Shown in pieces: positions 24,808 to 35,600 of a DNA stretch of 64,000 nt (position 1 is its first letter; every line of letters starts with the position of its first letter). Below the pieces are notes generated by a model. That model saw nothing but the letters and a program-made list of their open reading frames with translations. It was not told the DNA's origin and did not search any database. The stretch is from Maribacter zhoushanensis (GTDB lineage: Bacteria > Bacteroidota > Bacteroidia > Flavobacteriales > Flavobacteriaceae): the NCBI RefSeq assembly GCF_029350975.1, contig NZ_JARKMR010000006.1:1-64000 (forward strand), written 5' to 3'. A program made the translations under genes and the position numbers.

Positions 24808-25641
24808 ATGGAAACAGTTGATAAGTGGAAAGACCTCACCTTTGAATCTTTAAGTAATATATTCAAAGATATTGCTTCTGCATTACCGGGTATATTTGGG
24901 GCATTTATCGTAATAATTTTTGGTTGGATTATCATTAAGGTGGTAACCTTCATTTTAAAGCGAATATTTAAAGCCATTAAATTGGATAAAGCTTCTGAAA
25001 AAATTAACGAAGCAAAATTATTTGGAGATGCAGATATCAAAATAGATTTGCCTAAAATAATTGTCACTTTTATAAAGGTGCTTTTATGGTTGGTATTTAT
25101 CATTGTTGCTTCAGATATTATGGGCTTAACCATAATATCAACCGAAATTGCCAACTTGTTAAGATACTTGCCAATATTGCTTTCAGCGATGATTATTTTT
25201 ATGATCGGGCTATTTTTGGCAAAGACCATTAAGGAAACCATTGTTAAGGTGTTTGATTCTATTGGTCTAAGTGGAGGTAAACTATTAGGTAACGTATTGT
25301 TTTATCTAATTATCATTTTTGTAAGTATTACGGCATTAAATCAGGCTGGTATAGATACACAGATAATCACTAATAACTTCACTATTGTACTTGGTGCATT
25401 TTTATTGGCTATAGCATTAGCCTTAGGTCTAGGTTCAAGAGAAATTGTAGGTGATTTGCTAAGAACCTTTTACTCAAGAAAAATTTATGAGGTAGGGGAC
25501 AAGGTTAAAATAGGCGATTTACAGGGTACGGTAATCGGTATCGATAATATTTCAATGATATTAAAAACAAAAACTGGTAAGATCGTTATCCCAATTAAAA
25601 AGGTAGTAGAGAAAACAGTTACCGTAGAAGAACAATCCTAA
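24808..25641 (+). CDS. Small-conductance mechanosensitive channel (MscS family)
   Basis: 277 aa with about four or five membrane helices. The pore-lining helix is LAIALALGLGSREIVGDLLR, the Ala/Gly-rich TM3 of MscS-type channels, and is followed by the beta domain YEVGDKVKIGDLQGTVIGID and KTGKIVIPIKKVVEKTV. A short C-terminus (no large cytoplasmic vestibule) fits the small MscS-like group. The expected role is release of solutes during hypo-osmotic shock. It is third in a row with the ECF sigma and 63-aa genes, which suggests that the sigma factor could sense envelope or osmotic stress (inference). Confidence 0.9.
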   Translation: METVDKWKDLTFESLSNIFKDIASALPGIFGAFIVIIFGWIIIKVVTFILKRIFKAIKLDKASEKINEAKLFGDADIKIDLPKIIVTFIKVLLWLVFIIVASDIMGLTIISTEIANLLRYLPILLSAMIIFMIGLFLAKTIKETIVKVFDSIGLSGGKLLGNVLFYLIIIFVSITALNQAGIDTQIITNNFTIVLGAFLLAIALALGLGSREIVGDLLRTFYSRKIYEVGDKVKIGDLQGTVIGIDNISMILKTKTGKIVIPIKKVVEKTVTVEEQS

Positions 25642-25728
25642 ACGAATATTAACGTTTTTTAATTTATAGAAACAGATTTGGTAATAATCTAAAGGATTAT
25701 TGCTAATCATGTTTATGATTTAATTCAT

Positions 25729-25736
25729 TAATTTTG
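25729..25736 (+). promoter_or_regulatory. Candidate -7 box (TAATTTTG) for clpP
   Basis: TAATTTTG matches TAnnTTTG 23 nt before the ATG at 25760. A hairpin (AATAATC / GATTATT, 25683-25701) lies just upstream and may end the channel transcript. No -33 TTG at 19 nt. Confidence 0.45.
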
Positions 25737-25759
25737 TTAGAGATAAATAAACTTAAAAT

Positions 25760-26308
25760 ATGAGTGCTAAAAAAGGAAAAATTCAGGAAGCCATAGATGA
25801 AAAAATGCTGGAGGAAAGAAAAGTCTTTCTATGGGGTATGGTTGATGACGATTCTGCAAAACATGTAATTGACAGGTTGTTATATCTAGATATGCAGAAC
25901 AATAAAGAGATACAATTATATATTAATAGTCCAGGTGGTTACGTTACTTCTGGTTTTGCAATGTATGATACTATAAAAGCTTTAAAGAGTCCGGTTTCAA
26001 CAATATGTACAGGTTTGGCGGCATCAATGGGTTCTATCTTATTATCTGTAGGTAAAAAGGGGAGAAGATTCATTCAGCCACATGCTCAAGTTATGATTCA
26101 CCAGCCAAGTGGCGGTGCAAGAGGTCAAGCTTCTAACATTGAAATTCAGGCTAGAGAAATTATTAAGACCAAAGAGTTGAGTGCACAAATTTTAGCGGAT
26201 AACTGTGGTCAAGATTTTGATAAGGTCTTAAAAGATTTCGATAGAGATTATTGGATGAACGCTGAAGAGTCTATTAAATATGGTATCGTAGACGGTATTA
26301 TGGAATAG
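25760..26308 (+). CDS. clpP: ClpP-family ATP-dependent Clp protease proteolytic subunit
   Basis: 182 aa, slightly shorter than E. coli ClpP. The catalytic triad is intact: Ser89 in GLAASMGSILL, His114 in VMIHQPSGG and Asp163 in FDRDYWM. The substrate/oligomer motif INSPGGYVTSG is also present. It forms the tetradecameric peptidase chamber that works with ClpA/ClpX/ClpC ATPases. No Clp ATPase gene is adjacent. Flavobacteria commonly carry a second ClpP next to clpX, so this is probably a stand-alone paralogue rather than the main clpP, which is inference. It is a single-gene unit between a candidate promoter and a strong terminator. Confidence 0.92.
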   Translation: MSAKKGKIQEAIDEKMLEERKVFLWGMVDDDSAKHVIDRLLYLDMQNNKEIQLYINSPGGYVTSGFAMYDTIKALKSPVSTICTGLAASMGSILLSVGKKGRRFIQPHAQVMIHQPSGGARGQASNIEIQAREIIKTKELSAQILADNCGQDFDKVLKDFDRDYWMNAEESIKYGIVDGIME

Positions 26309-26330
26309 TAGTAAGTAAGCTATAAAATTT

Positions 26331-26366
26331 AAAAAGTCCTTTACCAATGTGGTAAAGGACTTTTTT
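26331..26366 (+). terminator. Strong terminator after clpP
   Basis: AAAAAGTCCTTTACC pairs perfectly (15 bp) with GGTAAAGGACTTTTT around a 5-nt loop and ends in T residues. The A-run on the left flank could also act for minus-strand transcripts of the OmpA gene, whose stop is ~95 bp away. Confidence 0.9.
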
Positions 26367-26459
26367 ATGGTTGGTAGTTAACTTTTGGAAAACAAAATGT
26401 TTTCCGGTCTTATCTAAAAGAGATAAGGTTGTTGTTGAATTTATGAGGTATGCGTAAAA

Positions 26460-28406
26460 TTATTTAGATGCCAATACACCTTTCTTGATCTGTAATATGG
26501 GGAATTCCGTTCTTCTGTTCAGCTCTAATTCTTCTGGGGTACAATCTTCTTTGCTAGTACATTTATTGATAGGTACACGTTTGCCAAAGCCTTTGTAAGA
26601 AACAATTCTATCTTGAGATACTCCATTTTCAATAAGGTATTCATATGTAGATTTCGCCCTTCTTTCAGATAAATTATCATTATAGTCATGACTACCTACG
26701 GGATCGGTATGTGCCTCTAGCTTAATTATCATATCTGGGTAGGTGTTGTTCATTACACGCACCACTTTATCCAGCTCTCTAGCGGCATCTGGTCTAATGT
26801 CACTTTTATTGAAATCGAAATATATTTTATTAAGTCCCGCTAATAATTTCAAATCCAGAACAGGTTCAAGGACAATATCTTGTCTCATTATCTTTTGAGC
26901 CTTTGGTGTTTTTGAAGTATTGAAAAAGACATTTTTATGAGGGTGAGTCTTTCTAACCGCCTCTATCATATAATTGGTTTTTCTATTTACGGGAAATCTG
27001 TAATATCCGTTTTCATCTGTAGTAGTCTGTGCAACCAACGTGTTGGTAACTTGGTCAAATAATTTTATTTGAACACTGTCCAACATTTGATTATTAACTC
27101 CATCTACTACATATCCTTCAACATCTAATGCAGGGGTAAATTTAAATTTATAGATGTCATCACTACCAACACCACCCTCTCGGTTAGAACTTACGTAGCC
27201 ATCTAATCCGTTTGGCAAACCGTAGTAAGCGAAATCATCACTAGAACTATTTATAGGAGTACCTAAATTAATAATATCAATTACTTCACCATCTTCATTA
27301 GAAATTGTTGAGAAAACATCTAATTGACCAAAACCAACATGACCATCTGAACTGAAGAATAATTTACCTTCCTCGTTGATAAACGGAAACATTTCGTTGC
27401 CTTCCGTATTTACTATAGGTCCGGCATTAATGGGTTCTTGTACACCGCCACGCTCATGAATTTCTGCATAGTAAATATCGGTACCACCATAACCACCAGG
27501 TCTATCCGATGCAAAGTAAATGCGTGTTCTCGCAAGATTTACAGACGGATGCCCGGTGGAATAGTAGTCACTATTAACCCTAAGGTTACTGTTTTCTTCC
27601 CACTTACCATCAATAAATTTGGCAGTGTATATTTTTAAATTTATTTCGTTTGATACGCCATACCCTGCTTTCTTATCATAAAAATTATTACGAGTAAAAT
27701 ACATGATTGTATCGTTCTTGTAATCTGTAGAAAAGGCTACAGAGCTTTCATGGTATTTTGTATTGATATCTCCTTTTACCCTTTTAGGTTCAGACATTGG
27801 GTTATCTTCTTGAACGGCAAAGAGATCTAACCAAGGTTCATCGTTCCATCCATAACTTTCGCCGGTAACCACATCTCTACGTGAAGAACTGAAATATAAG
27901 TTTCCCATAAACCGATACACACCAAAATCACTGTCCGTAGAATTGAAGGTTACAGGTTCCACTTCATAACGTTGTCTACTGTTAAATACTACAGATGCCA
28001 AGTTGCCATCTTGTAAAAATCGTTTAACTCTAGAATCGTTTTTATTGTATTTCTTGTATTTTTTTAACCAAGCCTCAGACTCATCCATATCTCCATTGGC
28101 ATATAATGCCATGGCATATTTAAAATAGTAATCTGTTGGTAAAGTTGCATTATTGATTACAGCACTAAAATGTGGAATAGACTTTTTATAGTCACGTATT
28201 AAAAGGTAACACTCTGCTAGTTGCTGATGCGCATATTCTGCATTGAAATCAGCTTGAACCATTTTTTCATATTCTGGTATTGCCAAAGAATAAGAGAATT
28301 TGCTGAAATAATAATCTGCTTTTTTTTGCGATGCAATTTGTGCTATCGAGAATTGACCCACTAATAAAAGAAGCATCAATAGCACGATGTTTTTATAATT
28401 TTTCAT
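26460..28406 (-). CDS. OmpA-family protein with TPR and PD40 propeller (PorE-like)
   Basis: 648 aa. Signal peptide 1-22 (ends FSIAQ). TPR-like helices ~25-130 (ADYYFSKFSYSLAIPEYEKM, AECYLLIRDYKKSIPHF) are followed by WD40-like PD40 propeller repeats ~150-420 (YFSSSRRDV, YFASDRPGGYGGTDIYYAEI, FFSSDGHVGFGQLDVF). A CarboxypepD-like domain occupies ~430-520 (VEGYVVDGVNNQMLDSVQIK), and a C-terminal OmpA peptidoglycan-binding domain ~525-640 carries IYFDFNKSDIRP and LEAHTDPVGSHDYNDNLSERRAKST. The architecture matches PorE-type T9SS/gliding-associated proteins. It starts 18 bp downstream of the PorP/SprF gene, which supports a shared operon and a shared role in anchoring surface proteins to peptidoglycan. 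Confidence 0.88.
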   Translation of the reverse strand: MKNYKNIVLLMLLLLVGQFSIAQIASQKKADYYFSKFSYSLAIPEYEKMVQADFNAEYAHQQLAECYLLIRDYKKSIPHFSAVINNATLPTDYYFKYAMALYANGDMDESEAWLKKYKKYNKNDSRVKRFLQDGNLASVVFNSRQRYEVEPVTFNSTDSDFGVYRFMGNLYFSSSRRDVVTGESYGWNDEPWLDLFAVQEDNPMSEPKRVKGDINTKYHESSVAFSTDYKNDTIMYFTRNNFYDKKAGYGVSNEINLKIYTAKFIDGKWEENSNLRVNSDYYSTGHPSVNLARTRIYFASDRPGGYGGTDIYYAEIHERGGVQEPINAGPIVNTEGNEMFPFINEEGKLFFSSDGHVGFGQLDVFSTISNEDGEVIDIINLGTPINSSSDDFAYYGLPNGLDGYVSSNREGGVGSDDIYKFKFTPALDVEGYVVDGVNNQMLDSVQIKLFDQVTNTLVAQTTTDENGYYRFPVNRKTNYMIEAVRKTHPHKNVFFNTSKTPKAQKIMRQDIVLEPVLDLKLLAGLNKIYFDFNKSDIRPDAARELDKVVRVMNNTYPDMIIKLEAHTDPVGSHDYNDNLSERRAKSTYEYLIENGVSQDRIVSYKGFGKRVPINKCTSKEDCTPEELELNRRTEFPILQIKKGVLASK

Positions 28407-28424
28407 CGTATCGATTTTAAATTA

Positions 28425-29327
28425 TTAGAAATATCTAGGAGACTTAACAGGACCTAATACCTTTTTGAAAAGTTCATAGATTAATATAATTTCATGCGTA
28501 CCACCAGTATAAGGTCTTACCGTTGAGGTAGGCAAGTCATAGGCATAACCTACTCTAAAATCTCTTGATACCTGATAGTCCATCATGGCACCAAAGTTAG
28601 ATGCGTCATTAACCCTATATGACGTTCCAATCCAAAACTTCTCATTAAATAAAAAGTTTATGGTAAAGTCATATGTAGCCGGTGCACCGTTGGTAAATTT
28701 CGTAATAACGGTAGGCTTAAATTTTGTAGTTTCAGATAGGTCAAATACCATACCGCCAATAGCATAGTAACTATTACGTTCTATAGCTTCAAACTCACCA
28801 TCGTTTAAATCTGTATTCAATATTCTTGGTGATGATACACCAGCGTACCATCTGTTAGAGCCAATATAAAAACCAGCTCCGAAGTTAGGATTGATACTAT
28901 TAAAATTTGCGTTGAAAAACTGATCGTTAGGATCAGGGTTTTCTAAGTTGTAACTGGTGAAACCTCCTTTTAGTCCAAAACGCATGTTAACTTTTTGACT
29001 CACTGGAACCGTATAAGAGAAATCCCCATAAAAATAATTAGTGCTTTCAAAACCTAATTTGTCATTGATATAAGATACGCCGATACCTACTCGTTCGTTT
29101 TTCATTGGTGAATGAATAGATAAGGTACTAGTTCTTGGGTTACCCTCTAAACCTGCCCACTGATTTCTATGGAGTACAGTGGCGTTCAATGTCTCTCTAC
29201 TACCCGCATATGCAGGGTTTACAGAAATAGTGTTGTACATGTACTGCGTAAACTGCGGTAATTGTTGTGCGCTTACATAGGCGCCTGTAAAAAGTAGAAT
29301 GGCTAAAAGTAGATTAGCTTTTTTCAT
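28425..29327 (-). CDS. PorP/SprF family type IX secretion membrane protein
   Basis: 300 aa. Signal peptide 1-20 (ends AYVSAQQ). The family pattern is clear at the N-terminus (QLPQFTQYMYNTISVNPAYA, then GSRETLNATVLHRNQWAGLE, GNPRTSTLSIHSPM) and in the C-terminal barrel strands (DFRVGYAYDLPTSTVRPYTG, GTHEIILIYELF). PorP/SprF proteins are outer-membrane beta barrels that help export or attach specific T9SS type-B substrates such as SprB. The giant adhesin upstream in the same direction is the obvious client (inference from genomic pairing). A candidate -7 box lies 66 nt before the ATG. Confidence 0.95.
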   Translation of the reverse strand: MKKANLLLAILLFTGAYVSAQQLPQFTQYMYNTISVNPAYAGSRETLNATVLHRNQWAGLEGNPRTSTLSIHSPMKNERVGIGVSYINDKLGFESTNYFYGDFSYTVPVSQKVNMRFGLKGGFTSYNLENPDPNDQFFNANFNSINPNFGAGFYIGSNRWYAGVSSPRILNTDLNDGEFEAIERNSYYAIGGMVFDLSETTKFKPTVITKFTNGAPATYDFTINFLFNEKFWIGTSYRVNDASNFGAMMDYQVSRDFRVGYAYDLPTSTVRPYTGGTHEIILIYELFKKVLGPVKSPRYF

Positions 29328-29392
29328 GGTTATGTTTGGGTTTAGCTTTTTGGGCTATGTGTTAATGTATAAGTAGGTTATCTTATCAGTAA

Positions 29393-29400
29393 CAAAGTTA
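29393..29400 (-). promoter_or_regulatory. Candidate -7 box (TAACTTTG) for the sprF-like / ompA operon
   Basis: Minus-strand TAACTTTG matches TAnnTTTG 66 nt before the ATG at 29327. Just upstream, the plus strand contains AAAATAACGG (29423-29432), a CGGG/CCCG hairpin and TTATTCGT (29446-29453). Both words recur upstream of the adhesin unit (43417-43426 and 43391-43398). Confidence 0.5.
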
Positions 29401-29564
29401 ATTGCTGTTTTGTAGTATTGGAAAAATAACGGGTAATGCCCCGTATTATTCGTTCTTATACAGCATTTTCGTTCAATAGGGTTATTTATCGGATGAACTA
29501 AATAGAGGCTGTAAAAGGCTTGTGTGTAGTAGTTTATAAGAATTTTTTTTGATAAACGGAAATG

Positions 29565-29596
29565 AAAAAAGCCTCATCATGGAAGTGATGAGGCCT
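29565..29596 (-). terminator. Terminator after the giant adhesin gene
   Basis: Perfect 9-bp stem (GCCTCATCA / TGATGAGGC at 29571-29594) with a run of A on the plus-strand left side, that is, a U-tract in the minus transcript. It sits 25 nt past the stop at 29619. It should limit read-through from the adhesin into the sprF-like gene. Confidence 0.88.
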
Positions 29597-29618
29597 TATA
29601 AATTTATTGTAATTTTTA

Positions 29619-32600
29619 TTAGTTGGTACCTAGATAAATATACCCATTAAATGGTTCTAAAATGGTACCGCTATTTTTGTCCGTAGCTGTAATTATGTAA
29701 TAATAAGTACCTGTAGGTAACATTCCAGACTGCCCAAAAGAACCATCAGGAGATTCACCTCCCCAGTCGTTTTGGTAATCTTTAACCTCGGCAATTTTAG
29801 TACCCCAACGGTTAAATATCATTACATCAAAACTAAATGCACAGTATTCTACACCTGTAATTTCAAAGAAATCATTAACACCATCACCATTTGCGGTAAC
29901 CGCCTTAGAGATAATAATATCACCTTTTCCACATGGTACACATTCCGTATCTACGATAACCGTAAAGTCAACATAGTATTTACATGTACCTTCAGTAGAA
30001 CTGTAAGCAATTTTATATTCACCAGGTTCATGGTTCATTGGGTCAAATATGTTTTGTTCTAAAACAACATCTCCTTCCAAGATCATAAATGTACCATTGG
30101 TGTCAAAATCTGCCGGTAGGTAATTCAATAAATCAATTGGTTCTTCTTCAATACAGATGTTAATTGTAATTTCTTGCAATTGAGGTTGAAGAACAAAAAC
30201 AATCTGTTCAAAAGAAGCGGTGTTGCCACAAGAATCTGTAACGTTCCAAGTTCTTATGATCATGTAATCATCAGAATCATCGGCTTGTTGCGTTTCTTCA
30301 TTATAAACCACATCAAAGTCACCACAGCCACCTGTGAATGTCATTTCTGGAGCTTCAGGAATCTCATCGCCACAAATGATGGTTATCTCTTCTTCATAAG
30401 GTTGACTCATGATAGGACCTGTAGGTTCTACCGTGATTACTTGAGTATGTTCTACAGAATTGCCTGCGCAATCAATAGCTGTCCATGTTCTGGTCACCGT
30501 ATATCCTAAAGCACAGTTTTCATCATTGGTAATCGTTTCTTCAAAAACAACATCAATATTAGGCTCACAAGAGTCTGTTGCGGTAAGTGTAGATGCATCT
30601 GGCACCATATTACACTCAACGGTCATATCTTGTGGCAGCGCTTCATTAAATGTTGGTGCAACCGTGTCCTCAATAGTAATTACCTGTGTATGAGTACGCA
30701 CATTACCGACACAATCTGTAATAGTCCATGTTCTGGTAATGGTATATTCAGTAGCGCATTCATCGTCTTGACCTTCAATTAATTCAGTATAATCTACCGT
30801 TATGGCACAATCGCTATCTGAAGTTATTACAAAAGCATCTGGTATAGTATCACAAGCCTCAATAGTAATATCAGTTGGCCAGCCTTCATCACCATCATTA
30901 TCTATAATTGTTACCGTAGCAATATTGTCAGATAAGATACCTACTATAGAGCTTGAAATGTTCTCAAGAATTACATTGAACGTTTCTGGGTCTTCAATAA
31001 GGATATCATCAATAATAGGGATTACTATTGGTTGAGTGTTAGGGTTGATACCGCCAAATGTTAAGGTTTGCGAATTACGCGGAACACCCGTATAATCACT
31101 AGCATCTGTTGCAGAGCCGTCTACGGTGTAAAATTCTACCGTAAATTCATCTTGAACATCTGCGTTAAGAACCACATTTAAGGTAACCGTACCTGCATCT
31201 TCATTTACCTCAACAGAAGCAGTATCAAATTGAACACCGTATAAAGATGGGTCAGCATCATTATCTATAATATTTACGGTCGTTGTATCATTTGAAAGAA
31301 TGCCTACAATAGGAGAGGAGATATCTTCAAGTACAATATTAAAGTTTTCTGTAAATTCAATTAAAGTATCATCGATAATAGGAATTACAATAGTCTGTGT
31401 ATTGGAATTTGTACCACCAAATGTTAGCGTCTGCGTATCTTGAGGAACACCAGTATAATCACTACCATCTGTAGTGGTTACATCTACAGTATAATACTCG
31501 ACCGTAAACTCATCTTGAACATCTGCATTAAGAACAACATCAATGGAAACTGTACCTGCATCTTCGTTTACATCAATTGAAGTAACATCGAATTCGACTC
31601 CATATATAGTAGGATCTGCATCGTCATCTGTAATAGTACCTATGGCAGTATCATCAATCATGTTCAATAATGGATGTGATATAGCACCTAATGTAATATT
31701 AAGGTCTTCACTAAATTCTATCAATGCATCATTGATTATAGTAACCTCTACATTTTGAATGTCAGAATTAGTTGTACCAGCAGGGAATGTTACAACACCA
31801 GAGGCAGTAACAACAGAATAATCATCAGGAGAAACTGCAGTACCGTCTGTCACAGTAAATTCTACCGTAAATTCTTCTTGTATCGTTGGTCCTGTATATG
31901 AAACTTCAAAATTAGCCGTTCCGCTTGCAATATCTTCAGCAACAGTAAAATCGGCAACAGAAATTCCTTCACTTGCGTCTGGCAAGTCGTTATCTGTAAT
32001 TGTACCAACTGCAGTATCATCAATCATGTTTACCAATGGATGAGATATGGTACCCAACGTAATATTTAAATCTTCGCTGTATTCCAATACTAGATCATTG
32101 ATAATGGTCACCTCTACAAGTTGGGTGTCATTATTGATAGTACCTTCAGGAAAAGTTACATTACCTGAAGCTATAACGACCGTATAATCATCAGGAGAGA
32201 TAGCAGAACCGTCAGTTATCGTAAAGTCTACCGTAAATTCATCCTGTATAGTTAATCCTGTATATGTGATTACAAAATCTGCACTACCACTAGCGATATC
32301 TTCGGCAACCGTAAAGTCGGCCACAGAAATACCTTCACTAGCATCTGAAGCATCATCATTTATAATCACTCCCGTAGCGGTATTAGTGGTATCACCATCA
32401 ACAAAACCGGTAACAAAACCATTATCCGTAGTTATGTTAGAAAGTACTACTGTAAAGTTTTCATCAGCTTCAATGATAGTTTCTTCGGTAATTTCAATAG
32501 TTATGGTCTGAGAGCTTACGGTATCTGTAAAGTCTAACGTACCATTTACCGGAGTAAAGTCTGCCAAATCAGCAGAGCCTACGTTTGTAATATATTCTAC

Positions 32601-35600
32601 CGTAACGGTTTCGCCAGCAGGAATAACGCCTGTATAAGTTACCTCAAAGGTAATTTCAGTAGCATCTGCAGCAGTATCGCCTTCCTGTTCTGAGACCGTA
32701 AGTTGTGTAAACGCAATACCGTCACCTGGCAATGCATTATCATCATTGAGAATGATACCTGCCGCCGTGTTAGTAGTGTTACCATCTACAAAACCTGTAA
32801 CAAAACCATTGTCAGTAGTAAGGTTAGAAAGTACAACGGTAAAGTTTTCATCTGCTTCAATAACAGTTTCCTCAGTAATGTCAACAGTAATAGTCTGTGA
32901 TTTTACACCCTCTGTAAAAGTAACCGTACCAATAACCGGAGTAAAATCAGCAGCATCTGCAGAACCTAAGTTGGTTGTGTATTCTACGGTTACGGTTTCA
33001 CCTGCAGGTATAGTACCTGTGTATGTCACTTCAAAAGTAATTTCAGTAGCATCTGCAGCTGTATCACCTTCCTGTTCAGAAACTGTAAGCTGTGTAAATG
33101 ATACCCCGTCACCTGGTTGTGCATTATCATCGTTAAGAATAATGCCATTTGCAGTGTTTGTAGGGTTGCCATCAACAAAGCCTGTAACAAAACCATTATC
33201 AGTGGTAATGTTGGACAATAGAACTGTAAAGTCCTCATCAGCTTCTATAATGGTATCTTCGGTAATGTCTACCGTAATAGTTTGTGTGTTCACCGTATTT
33301 GTAAACGAAACGGTACCACTTGTAGGTGTAAAGTCGGCAGCATCTGCAGAACCTACATTAGTAATGTACTCCACCGTTACTGTCTCACCATCTGGAATAA
33401 CACCCGTGTAAGTAACTTCAAAAATAATCTCGCTTGCATCTGTAGCAGTATTACCTTCTAATTCAGAAACATCAACTTGGGTAAACGCTACTCCGTCTCC
33501 TGGCAGTGCATTATCATCGTTTATTATGATTCCTGTAGCTGTATTTGAAGTGTCTCCGTCAACAAATCCAGTAATGAATCCGTTTGCAGTAGTTAAATTA
33601 GAAAGAACAACAGAGAAATCTTCATCAGCTTCAATAACGGTATCTTCGGTCACCTCAATGGTAATTGTATGACTGTTAACACTATCTGTAAAGTCTATTG
33701 TTCCATTTACCGGTGTATAGTCAGTGATATCCGCAGAACCAACATTGGTAATGTATTCTACCGTTACGGTTTCTCCTGCAGGAATAACCCCTGTATATGT
33801 AACCTCAAAAACTATTTCGGTTGCATCGATATTTGTATCTCCTTCAAGTTCAGAAACTGTAAGTTGCGTAAATGCTACACCATCGCCAGGTTGCGCATTG
33901 TCGTCATTAAGGATAACACCTGTGGCAAAACCATCTACAATATTTACTAGGGTAGTAGATATGCTTGTCAACGTAATGGTCAAATCTTCATTAGGTTCAA
34001 TGATGTTGTCATTGATAATGGTCACTTGAACCTCTTGTGTGTCCGTCGTTGCAGTACCTGCCGGGAATGTTACGTTACCTGAAGTTACAACAACCGTGTA
34101 GTCGTCACCTTCAATAGCAGAACCTTCTGTTATTGTGAAGTCTACCGTGAATTCATCTTGTACAGTAGGACCGGTATAGGTAATTACAAAATCTGTAGTG
34201 CCACCTGCAACATTTTCCAATACATTGAAATCTGCAACAGAAATACCTTCTCCTGCATTTGGAACATCATCATCATTGATAATACCATTGGCCGTTGAAT
34301 TGGTAATAGGAACAAGAGGGTTGGTTGTACTGTTCAGTGTAACTGTATACGCTTCTTGCGGTTCCGTAATGTCATCGTTTAATATCGTAACTTCAATCTG
34401 TTTTACTTCATTGTCGTTTCCGTCAAAAGAAATAGTTCCGTTGGTAATGGCATTGAAATCCGAAGCCGTCGCAGTATCAAAAGCAGTAGAGAAATCTACA
34501 TCAAAACCAGCGGCGAAATCACCATTTAGGGTTACATCAAAAATAGCTATAACTCCAGGTCCTTCAGTAACTATAACATCTGTTTGAATTATAGATATAC
34601 CTGTAGTTCCTGGGATGTTATCATTGTCCGTAATACTAATTGTACCTTGGTCGTCATTAACGTTCACCAGAGCATTTGAGAAATTAGAAAGGTCTACAAA
34701 TAAACTTTCTAAGGTTTCTATAATATCATCATCTACTATAGGTACTGTTATAGGAAGTATTTCCGTATCACTAGTACCGGTGAAATTTAATGTTCCAGAA
34801 GTAGTTTGGTAATCACCAGGTGCTATTGCAGAGTCGTCATTAGGAGTGTCATTGGTAGTATAATCTAAGCTGATTCCGCCTTGAACTTTTCCTGTTAGCA
34901 TCACATTTATAGTAGCCGTACCATCAGCTTCACTAACAATAATATCATCATTCTGGAATGAAATACCGTTACCCGCTATATTATCATTATCATTAATGGT
35001 GCCTGTAGCAGTGTTTGTAGGTTGTTGATCAACAAAGCCAACTCCAATATTTGATTGTACATTGGAAAGTGTAAGGTCAAAAACTTCTGTGTTCTCTATA
35101 AATGTGTCATCAATTATTGGAATGTCAATATCTATAGAACTTGTGTTTTCATCAAAAGAAATAGTACCTACGGTTTCTGTATAATCATCAGGATTATCTG
35201 CAGAATCATCAGCGGTAGCATAATCTACGGTAACGGTTTCCCCAGGTGCAATAGTACCGGTAAAAGTTACGGTGAATCTAGCGAAAGTATCTGTGCCTTC
35301 TGTAACTATTACATTATCGTTAGCAAAAGAAACACCTGTACCTGCAATGTTATCATTATCGTTAATAGTACCTGTAGCTGTATTTGTTGGTTGCTCATCC
35401 AAGAACCCAACATTAATATTAGATTGTATATTGGACAATGTTATTGTAAAATCTTCTGATGGTTCAATAATAGTATCATCTAAAATTGGAACATCAATAT
35501 TCACTGAATTTGTTGTGCTGTCAAATGAAACCGTACCCGTAGAAGAGATATAATCTCCTGGTTCTATGGCAGAATCATCATTTGTTGCATAGTCAACGGT

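Noticed and set aside
24804-25241. 145-codon minus-strand frame opposite the MscS channel gene
   Set aside because: The plus frame encodes a clear MscS channel; the minus frame is a shadow made possible by hydrophobic codons.
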